In this document: positions 35,701 to 43,890 of the stretch, in pieces
How positions within the stretch are numbered: the stretch's first letter is position 1
Layout: each line of letters starts with the position of its first letter
NCBI RefSeq assembly: GCF_026672275.1
Contig: NZ_JANQCD010000007.1
Location: 86,384 to 150,383, forward strand
DNA length: 64,000 nucleotides
Direction of reading: 5' to 3'
Origin: Marinifilum sp. D737
GTDB taxonomy: Bacteria > Bacteroidota > Bacteroidia > Bacteroidales > Marinifilaceae
Position numbers and translations under genes: made by a program
Notes under the pieces: model-generated
What the model was told of the DNA's origin: nothing
The model's input: only the letters and a program-made list of their open reading frames with translations
Databases searched by the model: none

Positions 35701-35795
35701 GTATAGGCCTTTACCTTGTGTTGTATTTTGGTCTGCTTAAAAAAGCTTTGGGTATTTTCGAACAACGAATTAAGAAAAGAAGTTACAATTCATAA
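32727..35795 (+). CDS. ABCG-like ABC transporter, paralogue of the protein at 1906-4974
   Basis: 1022 residues, the same length as its paralogue. The order is the same: helical TerB-like N-terminus (1-145), FHA-like beta region (155-240), ATPase with Walker A GSSGAGKTT (281-289), signature ISGGQ (387-391; Ile replaces Leu), Walker B LFLDE ending at 412, then a CNSCG pair, and about six membrane segments with a soluble insert before the last. The N-terminal ~100 residues are more diverged than the ATPase. It is the last gene of a three-gene operon, in contrast to the lone paralogue. A terminator follows. Substrate unknown. Confidence 0.87.
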   Translation: MSERILKALMQLFAIIAHPQSSATERRRVVSKYLKQHLDQETAEEYLVLYDQHYEENQRRTTRKSKIKKYTSASSVRVLRICTEINEELIIRQKVVVLIQLLEFLNSEDEISTQEFAFVETVADTFNLPKEGYERLRNFVLNDFSEIKPSSRLLTISNSELNHEIGEHYYSAGLIGKIKILRLQTVDMFVMRFRGIDELFMNGQSLNPERVHVLSQGSSIRNPKIDPIYFGDIVSTFYRDNKQKRVVFEAQNIEYRFKEDNIGIHDLSFKEESGKMVGIIGSSGAGKTTLLNVLNGSSQPNKGNVVINGYDITTDKSKLEGVIGHVSQDDLLIESLTVFENLYFNAKLCFDKYSSFQLIRLVLKLLKDLGLYEARNLKVGNPLDKKISGGQRKRLNIALELIREPSVLFLDEPTSGLSSRDSAKIMDLLKNLALKGKLIFVVIHQPASDIFKMFDRLLILDTGGYLIFNGNPLDAITYFKSQTLRANRTESECNSCGNVDADQIFNIVESEVLDEYGNPTQIRKVSPIQWYQRFNDHNKNGKEIENTKELPPVSFKIPSALKQFWVFTKRDLISKFANRQYLFINLFETPLLALILSYIIKYYNVDAGNELGYTFSNNSNMPVYLFMAVIVALFIGLTLSAEEIIKDRKILKRERFLNLSKSGYLISKIVILFTISAFQAFLFTFIGNSILEIKGMFFEYWLALFSAWCFANMLGLIISDSFKTVITIYILIPFILIPQLILSGIIVKFDKLNPNISAPNSIPWYGEIITARWAYEALAVKQFKDNQFTANFYIYEKLMSKADYRKNYWLPILKNKLNECERYLNQPDKLEKLESNLILLRNELSLEDLDKLAFHFERVDYLSPIKLDELTIQNLRTYFDKLNRYYINLYNISNRKKDEHLVEIQKQYDNKQEFVKMKKEYSNERLTEFVRNSNDIERIIEYKDRLYQKIDPIYRDPECKFLKAHFYAPQKCLFGKYYDTYWVNIIVIWCSSIGLYLVLYFGLLKKALGIFEQRIKKRSYNS

Positions 35796-35815
35796 GCATC
35801 TGAATTGGATGACAC

Positions 35816-35850
35816 AAAAAAACTGCAACCTAATAGATTGCAGTTTTTTT
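35816..35850 (+). terminator. Bidirectional terminator after the second ABC gene
   Basis: AAACTGCAA pairs with TTGCAGTTT, with A's before and T's after, between the convergent ABC and SiaC genes. Confidence 0.85.
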
Positions 35851-35871
35851 ATTATCTAGTTGTATTACGAT

Positions 35872-36252
35872 TTATTCATCCTCCTCAATCATATTGAAAG
35901 GAATCTTCACAATTGATTGATAATCTTCACCAGCTTCCAACATATCCTCATCATCCACTTCGTAATGCCAGTTAATGATCACTTTTTTTCCTCGTTTAAA
36001 AATGGTTTCCAATTTCTTAAATACGTCCAAAATACATTTCGACGAACTGGTGTTAAAATACTCTAACCTAATAGAAACTTTAGTTTCTTCCTGTGGCTCG
36101 TTTACATACGAATCCAGCCACTCCATTACAGGCTTATAAAAATCAAGCGAGTTTTCTGGAATTGAACGACCTTCAATTAAAAAAGCTCCATTTTCTCCAT
36201 CAAAATTAATACTAGGAGTTTTTGGGCTACCTTCTAAAACTAGTGAATTCAT
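35872..36252 (-). CDS. SiaC family (DUF1987) regulatory phosphoprotein
   Basis: 126 residues. The DUF1987 core is clear: SPKTPSINFDGENGAFLIEGRSIPENS at the start, then strand RLEYFNTSSSKCILDVFKKL. In Pseudomonas SiaC the residue phosphorylated by SiaB is Thr68; here T68 lies at the same number in YFNTSSSK. In that system unphosphorylated SiaC binds and activates the diguanylate cyclase SiaD. No GGDEF gene is in this window, so the output is unknown. The upstream SiaB-like kinase gene ends 19 bases before the start, a normal SiaB-SiaC arrangement. Confidence 0.85.
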   Translation of the reverse strand: MNSLVLEGSPKTPSINFDGENGAFLIEGRSIPENSLDFYKPVMEWLDSYVNEPQEETKVSIRLEYFNTSSSKCILDVFKKLETIFKRGKKVIINWHYEVDDEDMLEAGEDYQSIVKIPFNMIEEDE

Positions 36253-36271
36253 GGAAGTTATACTTTAAGTT

Positions 36272-36811
36272 TTATATTACAACATCAATAGAAAGGAATA
36301 AATAGTCGGTATTATAATCAATAAATTGATACTCCATATTATTGCCACTTTTCCTGGCAATCTCTACCATTCCTAAACCACCTCCTCCTTTTTCGGAGAA
36401 TTGCTCATTATTTAATATAATTCGATACAAATTACGGGTTTCTTCCGACGACAAAGTATTAATTTGGTCAATTCTATCACGAATTAGTTTTAGGCCTTCA
36501 ATCTTAATAAAATTACCTACACTAATGCGATACTGCATTCCTTCATCTCTTAAAATAAGTACTCCAAATTTATTGTAATCGACATTCAAATCAGCTGGAA
36601 CCTCTCCATGATGATGAAGATTTTGCACCAGTTCAATTAAAACATTAAAAATTTTCTTGAATACCTTTGGAGACTCGTCCTTTGCCTTAAGAATCCTCTC
36701 AATCGAATTTAGAATTCGAGTAACATCCTCATCTTCAATTCTGCCTTTGTAATCAAAAATAGCATCTTCATCTATTTTTTCTTCATACCATTGGTTAAGG
36801 TCAAAATTCAT
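36272..36811 (-). CDS. SiaB family (DUF6272) threonine kinase
   Basis: 179 residues, a GHKL-type ATPase. The N-box is in NVLIELVQNLHHHGE (E60, N64), and the glycine-rich G-box is GGGGLGMVE (142-150), followed by an IARKSG strand. In known SiaB proteins this fold phosphorylates SiaC on a threonine. It is the first gene of the SiaB-SiaC pair. The phosphatase of the system, a PP2C (SiaA-type), is not adjacent; a candidate is the response regulator with a PP2C domain at 58830. Confidence 0.85.
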   Translation of the reverse strand: MNFDLNQWYEEKIDEDAIFDYKGRIEDEDVTRILNSIERILKAKDESPKVFKKIFNVLIELVQNLHHHGEVPADLNVDYNKFGVLILRDEGMQYRISVGNFIKIEGLKLIRDRIDQINTLSSEETRNLYRIILNNEQFSEKGGGGLGMVEIARKSGNNMEYQFIDYNTDYLFLSIDVVI

Positions 36812-36900
36812 AAATATTAGGATTAGGGTTACTCAATAACAAAATTAACAAATTATCTCAGAGTTAAAAGTGAAGCAGGATCAAATTTCCTGCTTGGCTC

Positions 36901-38073
36901 TTATTTATCTTTCTTATAATTATCTTTCTTTTTACCTTCGAACATCGAGTATTTTTGGAATTTACATTCCAGGGCACCATTATAAAGAGTTATTTTTCTT
37001 GATGGACGTAAGCCTACACTATCGAAACATTCTTTTCCATAGCTTAAAATCCAAGCATCATAACCAGCAAAATTGTGCTTTAATCTTTCTCCAATCATAG
37101 CATACAATCCTTCCAAATCTTTTGGTCTTAAACGCTCACCATAAGGAGGATTGGTAATTAAAAGTCCTTTTTCAACTGGTGGTACAAACTGCTGGAATGG
37201 AGTTACATTCAATTTAATTTTTCGTCTTAACCCAGCATTACGGATATTCTCTTCTGCAATCTCCATTGCTTTATCAGAGATATCTGCTCCAATAATTTTG
37301 CCTTCGTACTCAACTTCAGTTTCTTCATTGTAGATATCATCCCACAAATCCTCATCGAAATCCTTCCATTTCTGGAATCCAAACTCTTTACGATACAATC
37401 CAGGAGGAATGTTGTAAGCGATCAAAGCTGCTTCAATCAGAATGGTTCCCGATCCACACATTGGATCAATAAAGTTGGATTTTTTATCCCAATCAGAAAG
37501 CAAAATTAAACCAGCTGCCAACACCTCATTAAGTGGAGCTGCTGTTTCACCTACACGATAACCTCTTTTATGTAGCGATTCTCCCGAACTGTCCAATGAA
37601 ACTGTACAGGTATTTCTGTCGATATGAATGTTAATGCGTAAAGAAGGATTCATCATCCTTACCGATGGACGATCGCCTGTTGCATAAAAGAATTGATCTA
37701 CAATAGCATCTTTTACACGGTAGGTAACAAATTTTGAGTGCTTAAAGTCATCCGAACTAATTGTACTATCAATAGCGATAGTATCTTTATTAGTAATGTA
37801 CTCACTCCAGTCAACTTCCTGAATTCCTTTGTACAACTCGTCGGTATCGTGAGCTGTAAATTTGTGAATTGGTTTAATAACTCGGGTGGCTGTTCTCAAA
37901 TGCATGTTTGCTTTATAAAGCAATGTTTTGTCTCCCACAAAACTTACCGCACGTTTTAAAACTCTAATCTCCTCTGCGCCTAATTTTTCCAATTCATTAG
38001 ACAATACTTCCTCTAAACCATGAAAGGTTTTTGCAATTAATCTGAATTTACCCGAGTCTGTTTTCACAACCAT
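36901..38073 (-). CDS. THUMP-domain class I RNA methyltransferase
   Basis: 390 residues. The first ~60 residues form a ferredoxin-like region and 70-160 a THUMP domain (FTAHDTDELYKGIQEVDW). The methyltransferase core has DPMCGSGTILIEAAL (203-217) for SAM binding, AD (263-264) and N308-P-P-Y311, typical of N2-guanine methyltransferases such as the N-terminal half of RlmL. The likely reaction is m2G formation in 23S rRNA. It stands alone on the minus strand. Confidence 0.88.
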   Translation of the reverse strand: MVVKTDSGKFRLIAKTFHGLEEVLSNELEKLGAEEIRVLKRAVSFVGDKTLLYKANMHLRTATRVIKPIHKFTAHDTDELYKGIQEVDWSEYITNKDTIAIDSTISSDDFKHSKFVTYRVKDAIVDQFFYATGDRPSVRMMNPSLRINIHIDRNTCTVSLDSSGESLHKRGYRVGETAAPLNEVLAAGLILLSDWDKKSNFIDPMCGSGTILIEAALIAYNIPPGLYRKEFGFQKWKDFDEDLWDDIYNEETEVEYEGKIIGADISDKAMEIAEENIRNAGLRRKIKLNVTPFQQFVPPVEKGLLITNPPYGERLRPKDLEGLYAMIGERLKHNFAGYDAWILSYGKECFDSVGLRPSRKITLYNGALECKFQKYSMFEGKKKDNYKKDK

Positions 38074-38230
38074 CTTTTTTAATCTACATCTAAACTATTT
38101 CAATTTTCGAATCAACGAAAACGTCTTTTCTTAACAAATTTAACGAACTTGTCTTTGATTCGATTTTCGGCTACAAAATTAATCTTTAACACCTAAAAAC
38201 ATAGGCTTTTAATCAGATATTCGAAAAAAA

Positions 38231-38253
38231 AGCCGAAAGCGATGCTTTCGGCT
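38231..38253 (-). terminator. Terminator of the S41 protease gene
   Basis: AGCCGAAAGC and GCTTTCGGCT pair perfectly over 10 bp with a 3-nt loop; eight T's follow on the minus strand. Confidence 0.88.
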
Positions 38254-38265
38254 CATAATCAGCAA

Positions 38266-39879
38266 TTACTCACTAATCAATTCTGTATCGTATAATTGGG
38301 GATTTTTGAGTACCTCTATGGCTTTTTTAACAAATTCGTTCTTGCTATTCACAATTTTATAATACTCTGCACTTTCCCATAAATCTCTCGCTAACAATGC
38401 CTTTACGTGTAATTTTATATCATCTACTACTGCATTGTAATCCTCTTCTGTTTTTTCGATTCCTTCTTTTTCTCCCAAAGCAACAATTTCTTCCATCATT
38501 TTATCACTTACTTCGAAATTCTTCGCGAATGATTCAAATTTTGGATACTGCTTTCGTAAAGATTCAAGATTTTTATCCATGTAGTTCACCACATAAGGGT
38601 AAATTACATTTTTACGAACCAGTAGGTTGAAATATTTATAATTTGCAGTTGTATCGATAGGAATGAAAATATCTGGCATAATACCACCACCACCATACAC
38701 TGTTCTTTTCTTCACAAGTGTATTATATTTTAAAGAATCAGGAAAATGAATACTATCAGCATTAATCATTTCTCCAGACTTATAACGCTTCAAAATATCC
38801 AAATGATAATCTTCAAGGCCATTTTCATATGGTTTTTGAATACATCTTCCTGTAGGAGTATAATAATGTGCAGTTGTTAATCGAATCATCGAACCATCAG
38901 AAAGCGGGAATTGTCTTTGTACCAATCCTTTCCCGAAAGTTCTACGACCAATAATCACACCTCTGTCCCAATCTTGCACTGCTCCGGATACAATTTCAGA
39001 AGCCGAAGCTGAACCTTCATCCAAAAGAATTACAATTCTACCATCTTTAAAAATTCCTTTCTCGGTAGAAATATTCTCTCTTCTTGGAGTTGATAAACCT
39101 TTGGTATATACAATTAGTTTTTCTGCCTCCATAAATTGATCTACCATTTCAATGGCAGCGGTCATGAATCCACCTCCATTGCCTCGCAAATCAAGAATCA
39201 GGTCTTTCATTTTTTGAGCTTTTAACTTGCTTAAAGCCTCTAAAAATTCATCGGAAGTTGTGAGGGCAAATCGGTTTAATTTCATGTAACCAATTTGTTT
39301 GTTAATCATATATGCCGCATCCAAACTATGAATTGGAATTTTATCACGAGTAATCACAAACTCAAGTAACTCCTTTTCTTTCTTTCTCTTTACTTTCAAA
39401 TTTACAATGGTTCCCTTCTCACCTCTCAAACGCTTATGTACATCAGTATTTTTCATACCAATTGCGGCAACATTTTCATTATCAATCTCTATAATTCTAT
39501 CACCAGCACGAAGCCCAACCTTTTCAGAAGGCCCGCCAGGAATTGTTGCTACCACCATTAAAGTGTCGCGCAACAAATTAAATTGAATTCCAATTCCACT
39601 AAAGCTTCCTTGCAAAGCTTCATTCATCTCTTTAATTTCATCCTTGCTAATATAGATTGAATGAGGATCAAGCTCTGCCAAAACTTTTACGATTGCATCC
39701 TCAGTCAGCTTCTCCACGTTTACAGTATCAACATAAAATGCATCTACTAAAGCCAATAAATTCTGATATTTAATTGCCTGCTGTTTTACTGATTGAGCAT
39801 TAAGCGTTCCACAAATTGTAAAAACACTTAAGAATAAAAGCGTAAAGCCATTCCTCAAAAATTTTTTTAAACTACTCAT
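38266..39879 (-). CDS. S41 family C-terminal processing protease with PDZ domain
   Basis: 537 residues from the ATG at 39879, which gives MSSLKKFLRNGFTLLFLSVF as a signal/anchor; an upstream ATG at 39948 would add 23 polar residues. After a short helical lead, residues ~70-150 are a PDZ domain (GIGIQFNLLRDTLMVVATIPGGP). The tail-specific core has the serine in DEGSASASEIVSGA and the lysine in GRRTFGKGLVQRQ, the Ser-Lys dyad of CtpA/Prc. These periplasmic proteases cut exposed C-termini. Single gene with its own terminator. Confidence 0.92.
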   Translation of the reverse strand: MSSLKKFLRNGFTLLFLSVFTICGTLNAQSVKQQAIKYQNLLALVDAFYVDTVNVEKLTEDAIVKVLAELDPHSIYISKDEIKEMNEALQGSFSGIGIQFNLLRDTLMVVATIPGGPSEKVGLRAGDRIIEIDNENVAAIGMKNTDVHKRLRGEKGTIVNLKVKRKKEKELLEFVITRDKIPIHSLDAAYMINKQIGYMKLNRFALTTSDEFLEALSKLKAQKMKDLILDLRGNGGGFMTAAIEMVDQFMEAEKLIVYTKGLSTPRRENISTEKGIFKDGRIVILLDEGSASASEIVSGAVQDWDRGVIIGRRTFGKGLVQRQFPLSDGSMIRLTTAHYYTPTGRCIQKPYENGLEDYHLDILKRYKSGEMINADSIHFPDSLKYNTLVKKRTVYGGGGIMPDIFIPIDTTANYKYFNLLVRKNVIYPYVVNYMDKNLESLRKQYPKFESFAKNFEVSDKMMEEIVALGEKEGIEKTEEDYNAVVDDIKLHVKALLARDLWESAEYYKIVNSKNEFVKKAIEVLKNPQLYDTELISE

Positions 39880-39984
39880 ATAAATTATGCTTTTTAATAA
39901 ATTTTGCGCAAATTGATTGTACTTTACAGAACCTGACGAAAGATACAATCTTTTTAAGAAATACAGGCATTGAATTCAACAAAC

Positions 39985-40716
39985 ATGAAACATAAAGCCA
40001 ATATATTACTGCTTGGATTTACTTATTCATTAAGTATTGAATCTCTTCCTGGAATTAATTTTTCTAAATGTGATTCATTTGATGAGTTAACTGAATTGCT
40101 TCTTTCAAATGAATACAAGTTAATTATCTCTAAATTTAAACTTGGCGATAAAACTGCCATAGATGTAAATCAATCTTTAGAGTCTTTAAAAACATATTTT
40201 GCTGATTCAAAATCATTCAAATTACTTGTTTTAACCTCAACCGAAGAGGAGGATAATATTTGTAAGGTAAATAAACTTTTGTATTTCCCAGAGGAAATGA
40301 ATCTAAAATCTTTAATTCTAAAATTAATTGATTTACCTCGCGAACCCAAAAAGACGGACAAAGATCTTGCCATTATCGATTTCAATGAGCTTTTTATCCG
40401 GGTTGATAACAATAGAGCCTTTATTAAAGAGGTTATTGAAAAATTCTTTAGCATCAAAGAATCCAGGATATCAGAAATTTTGGTTCCTCTGGAAAATGGA
40501 GATTATAAAAAAGCTAAAGATTCGGCTCACAAGTTAAAAGGAGTTTTAGCCAATTTCTCTATGCTAGAGGCCAAAGCAACGATTATTGAATTGGAACAAA
40601 TAATACTCTCTGAAGATGCGGTAAAATCACTAAGCAAATTGAAGGAGTTAAACGATAAAATTGATATTGCAAAAGAGTTCTATTTGTCAAATCAGGATCA
40701 ATTCGAAACCACATAA
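39985..40716 (+). CDS. HPt-domain protein with a degenerate receiver-like N-terminus
   Basis: 243 residues from ATG 39985. The C-terminal ~110 residues form a histidine phosphotransfer domain with H182 in AHKLKGVLANFSM; K185 and G186 follow as in other HPt domains. Residues 1-115 have the strand-helix order of a receiver domain (ANILLLGF, LIISKF, FKLLVLTS), but the usual acidic pocket and phospho-acceptor aspartate are missing. It could receive phosphate from a hybrid kinase and pass it on, perhaps to the response regulator at 58830; no kinase is near. Confidence 0.75.
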   Translation: MKHKANILLLGFTYSLSIESLPGINFSKCDSFDELTELLLSNEYKLIISKFKLGDKTAIDVNQSLESLKTYFADSKSFKLLVLTSTEEEDNICKVNKLLYFPEEMNLKSLILKLIDLPREPKKTDKDLAIIDFNELFIRVDNNRAFIKEVIEKFFSIKESRISEILVPLENGDYKKAKDSAHKLKGVLANFSMLEAKATIIELEQIILSEDAVKSLSKLKELNDKIDIAKEFYLSNQDQFETT

Positions 40717-40720
40717 AAAA

Positions 40721-40749
40721 AACGGTAGCACTTTAAAAGTACTACCGTT
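40721..40749. terminator. Bidirectional terminator between the HPt and guaA genes
   Basis: AACGGTAG and CTACCGTT close a hairpin with an ACTT/AAGT inner pair. On the minus strand it is followed by eight T's. Confidence 0.8.
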
Positions 40750-40769
40750 ATATCTTGTTTTCAACAAAT

Positions 40770-42302
40770 TTATTCCCACTCAATAGTTGCTGGTGGTTTA
40801 GAGCTTACATCGTAAACAACTCTATTAACACCTTTTACATTATTGATGATTTTGTTTGAGGTTTTAGCAAGAAACTCATATGGTAAGTGTGACCAGTCAG
40901 CTGTCATACCATCAGTAGAACCAACAGCACGAAGAGCAACAACACTTTCATAGGTACGCTCATCACCCATTACTCCAACCGATTGAACCGGCAATAACAT
41001 AGCACCTGCTTGCCAAACTTCATCGTACAATCCATCTTCTTTCAATCCTGAAATGAAAATGTCATCAACTTCCTGAAGAATTCTCACTTTTTCAGCGGTA
41101 ATATCACCAAGAATACGAATCCCTAATCCTGGACCTGGGAATGGATGACGATTAATAAACTTATCTTCAAGTCCCATGCTTCGTCCAACACGACGTACTT
41201 CGTCTTTAAAAAGCAATTTTAGTGGTTCTACCACTTTTAGCTTCATATAATCAGGTAAACCACCTACATTATGATGCGACTTAATGGTTTGAGATGGACC
41301 TCCTGTAACAGAAACTGATTCAATTACATCAGGATAAATAGTTCCCTGGCCTAACCATTTTGCATTTTCCACTTTATGTGATTCTTCATCAAACACTTCA
41401 ACAAATGCATTACCAATGATCTTACGCTTCTTTTCAGGATCAGTAACACCAGCCAAGGCAGAAATGAATTTCTCACCAGCATCAACACCAGTTACATTTA
41501 AACCAAGAGATTCGTATTTTTTCAATACATCGGTAAACTCATTCTTACGCAAAAGTCCATTGTCAACGAAAATACAATAAAGGTTTTTGCCAATTGCCTT
41601 ATGCAACAACATAGCTGCAACCGTTGAGTCAACACCTCCTGATAATCCAAGAATTACACGTTCGTCACCCAATTGAGCTTTTAACTCTGCTACTGTTGTT
41701 TCAACAAATGCATCTGGAGTCCAATCCTGTGAACATCCACAAATGCCAACAATAAAGTTTTCTAATAAAACAATACCTTCTGTACTGTGATAAACCTCAG
41801 GGTGAAATTGAATACCATAAGTTGTTTCACCTTCAATTGCAAAAGCAGCATTTTCCACGTCAGCGGTACTTGCTGTTACTTTATAATTTGCAGGCATTCT
41901 TTCAATGGTATCACCATGCGACATCCAAACCTGAGAATTCAAGCTAATTCCTTTTAAAAGAGCACAGCTATTATCAACCGAAGTTAAGTTAGCACGACCA
42001 TATTCTCTTTTGTTTGATGCCATTACTTCGCCACCAAAGCAATGAGCCAAATGCTGAGCACCATAACAAACTCCAAGAAGTGGTAATTTGCCTTTTATTT
42101 CTGATAAATCTGGAATTGGAGCTTTTTCGTCTCTAACTGAGAACGGACTTCCTGATAAAATCACCCCCTTAATCGACTCATCGATTGCCGGTGGATTATT
42201 ATAAGGATGAATTTCACAATACACGTTTAATTCACGAACACGTCTTGCAATTAACTGAGTGTACTGTGAGCCAAAATCTAAAATCAGAATTTTTTCCTGC
42301 AT
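40770..42302 (-). CDS. guaA: GMP synthase (glutamine-hydrolysing)
   Basis: 510 residues from the ATG at 42302. A further upstream ATG at 42356 is excluded, since it lies upstream of the -7 box at 42346. The glutamine amidotransferase half has the nucleophile in [17 protein letters not shown] and the histidine/glutamate in [11 protein letters not shown]. The ATP pyrophosphatase half has the P-loop [10 protein letters not shown]. The dimerisation end finishes in PPATIEWE, the conserved GuaA C-terminus. It converts XMP to GMP. Confidence 0.98.
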   Translation of the reverse strand: MQEKILILDFGSQYTQLIARRVRELNVYCEIHPYNNPPAIDESIKGVILSGSPFSVRDEKAPIPDLSEIKGKLPLLGVCYGAQHLAHCFGGEVMASNKREYGRANLTSVDNSCALLKGISLNSQVWMSHGDTIERMPANYKVTASTADVENAAFAIEGETTYGIQFHPEVYHSTEGIVLLENFIVGICGCSQDWTPDAFVETTVAELKAQLGDERVILGLSGGVDSTVAAMLLHKAIGKNLYCIFVDNGLLRKNEFTDVLKKYESLGLNVTGVDAGEKFISALAGVTDPEKKRKIIGNAFVEVFDEESHKVENAKWLGQGTIYPDVIESVSVTGGPSQTIKSHHNVGGLPDYMKLKVVEPLKLLFKDEVRRVGRSMGLEDKFINRHPFPGPGLGIRILGDITAEKVRILQEVDDIFISGLKEDGLYDEVWQAGAMLLPVQSVGVMGDERTYESVVALRAVGSTDGMTADWSHLPYEFLAKTSNKIINNVKGVNRVVYDVSSKPPATIEWE

Positions 42303-42345
42303 AAACTTACAAATTGAGGGTTGTTCAGTAATCTTATTTGGCGTA

Positions 42346-42353
42346 CAAAGATA
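42346..42353 (-). promoter_or_regulatory. -7 box of guaA (TATCTTTG)
   Basis: CAAAGATA on the + strand; exact match. It predicts a leader of about 37 nt and fixes the start of guaA at 42302. Confidence 0.6.
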
Positions 42354-42417
42354 CACAAATTTGTGACTTTAAAACGCCTTTATTAAGAATTCAAAAAACA
42401 AGTCTACAATAAAAAAA

Positions 42418-42448
42418 GAACCCCCGAGGATTTCCTCAGGGGCTGTTC
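42418..42448 (-). terminator. Terminator of the C1 peptidase gene
   Basis: On the minus strand GAACAGCCCCTGAGGA pairs with TCCTCGGGGGTTC with small bulges, followed by seven T's. Confidence 0.85.
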
Positions 42449-42449
42449 A

Positions 42450-43706
42450 TTATTTAAATTTCTTAAGTAAATCTTTTACTGCATCTTTATGAATGGTATA
42501 TCCCATCATTTTCAGTTTCACATAGTCTTCATGGAAGAAGTAATATCCAAACTCAGCTGAGTTTTCATCAATATTACGAGAACCTGAACTTGAATCCTTA
42601 ATCAGATACCAATCTTTTCCATCCTTGTCAACATAGTAACCTACCAAGTGCATACCATGATCATCAGTAGTAGATCCGTTAGAAAAACGGAACTGGCGAG
42701 CATCTTCGTTAATATATGCTGATGGAATATCAAAACTTGGAACCATTGCACAGTTTGTTGTTCTCAAGAAACCAGCTTCCGAAACATCTCCACCAATACT
42801 CATGGTGTATCCTTTACGAATTGCTTTCTTAATTGACTCCATGTATTCGTCAAGAGGAACATTATAATACTCTTCAGAATGCCACCAGTTATCTGGCACT
42901 TTGTATTCAACTTGCTTCCAGTATGGCTCTTGCTTATAAGACAGAATTTCTACATAATCATCAGGATTAATTTTCAAATAATCTTTCAAATAAGTTTTAG
43001 GCGTATACTCCTTACCTTCTACAGTAAATTTTGTTGGAGGGGTTCCCATATAATGATTCATGATCGATTTGATTGTAGCCAATGCTTCTTCTTCGTTCCA
43101 TGCATTGCTTTTTTTCAAACCATTCAAGAAGGCCATCATTTCAGTATACATTTTCTCATGAGTATGGAATTTTCTTCCATTCAACAATCCTGTGTAAGCC
43201 GATTGAGGACAAGCTCCATAAATCTTCCACATTCTTGCCACAGAGTTACCTTCAGCTCCTTGCCCGAACATCGAATCACCTCTTTCCTGAATAAAACGAC
43301 GAGCTTTTTCAATATACTCACAGTAAACTGTGTATAACTCTGAAATATCCACTTTCTTTTTGTGTAAACGATAAACTTCTGATTCGTAAAACGAAGTTGT
43401 AGAAAAACACCAGCATGTTCCTGTATTTCCCTGAGAAATGGTTGGATAGGCCCACTCTGTATTGTCCTTGTACAATTCAATTTTATTAGGAAGGTCGTAA
43501 GCACTTTGATCCATAAAGAATCTCTTGTCAACAGCTTTGTTTTCCAACTGCTCGTCTACCATTCTGATATCCTTCAGAATTGAATTCTGATAATAACCAG
43601 CTTCATACTCCTTGAATTGTGATTTGTCTTTTTTTTGCTGTGCAAAAACACCTATACTCAGTGTTAATGCTAATGCTGATAATAATATTTTTCTCATTTC
43701 AGACAT
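42450..43706 (-). CDS. Secreted C1 (bleomycin hydrolase/PepC-like) cysteine peptidase
   Basis: 418 residues with a signal peptide (core LLSALALTLSIGVFAQ); M4 is an equally possible start. The nucleophile is C98 in SQGNTGTCWCFSTTSFYESE, matching the QGxxGTCWxFS pattern of bleomycin hydrolases. The catalytic His350 lies in DDHGMHLVGYY. The position of papain Asn175 is Asp371 in IKDSSSG, with the conserved Trp also absent, so activity may differ. Cytoplasmic PepC-type enzymes lack a signal peptide, so this one acts in the envelope. Confidence 0.88.
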   Translation of the reverse strand: MSEMRKILLSALALTLSIGVFAQQKKDKSQFKEYEAGYYQNSILKDIRMVDEQLENKAVDKRFFMDQSAYDLPNKIELYKDNTEWAYPTISQGNTGTCWCFSTTSFYESEVYRLHKKKVDISELYTVYCEYIEKARRFIQERGDSMFGQGAEGNSVARMWKIYGACPQSAYTGLLNGRKFHTHEKMYTEMMAFLNGLKKSNAWNEEEALATIKSIMNHYMGTPPTKFTVEGKEYTPKTYLKDYLKINPDDYVEILSYKQEPYWKQVEYKVPDNWWHSEEYYNVPLDEYMESIKKAIRKGYTMSIGGDVSEAGFLRTTNCAMVPSFDIPSAYINEDARQFRFSNGSTTDDHGMHLVGYYVDKDGKDWYLIKDSSSGSRNIDENSAEFGYYFFHEDYVKLKMMGYTIHKDAVKDLLKKFK

Positions 43707-43822
43707 GTTGATTAAGTTTTTGAAAGCTTAAAGGTATAAAAAATCTTCTTTGGGCATTCCGAATCCTCCATTTTACTTAATCAGATCCTGTTTCCCTGTT
43801 TGCTCATTGGGGGACCAATAAA

Positions 43823-43850
43823 AATGCACAGTCCCTTAGAACTGTGCATT
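43823..43850 (-). terminator. Terminator of the endonuclease I gene
   Basis: AATGCACAGT and ACTGTGCATT pair perfectly over 10 bp, with TTTTT following on the minus strand. Confidence 0.85.
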
Positions 43851-43890
43851 ATAAATAATTGAAATGAAATTATTTTTCGTCGAATTGACC

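Noticed and set aside
42879..43337. A 152-codon plus-strand open frame
   Set aside because: It is antisense to the C1 peptidase, whose catalytic motifs are intact; the composition is phenylalanine- and serine-rich as expected for a shadow frame.
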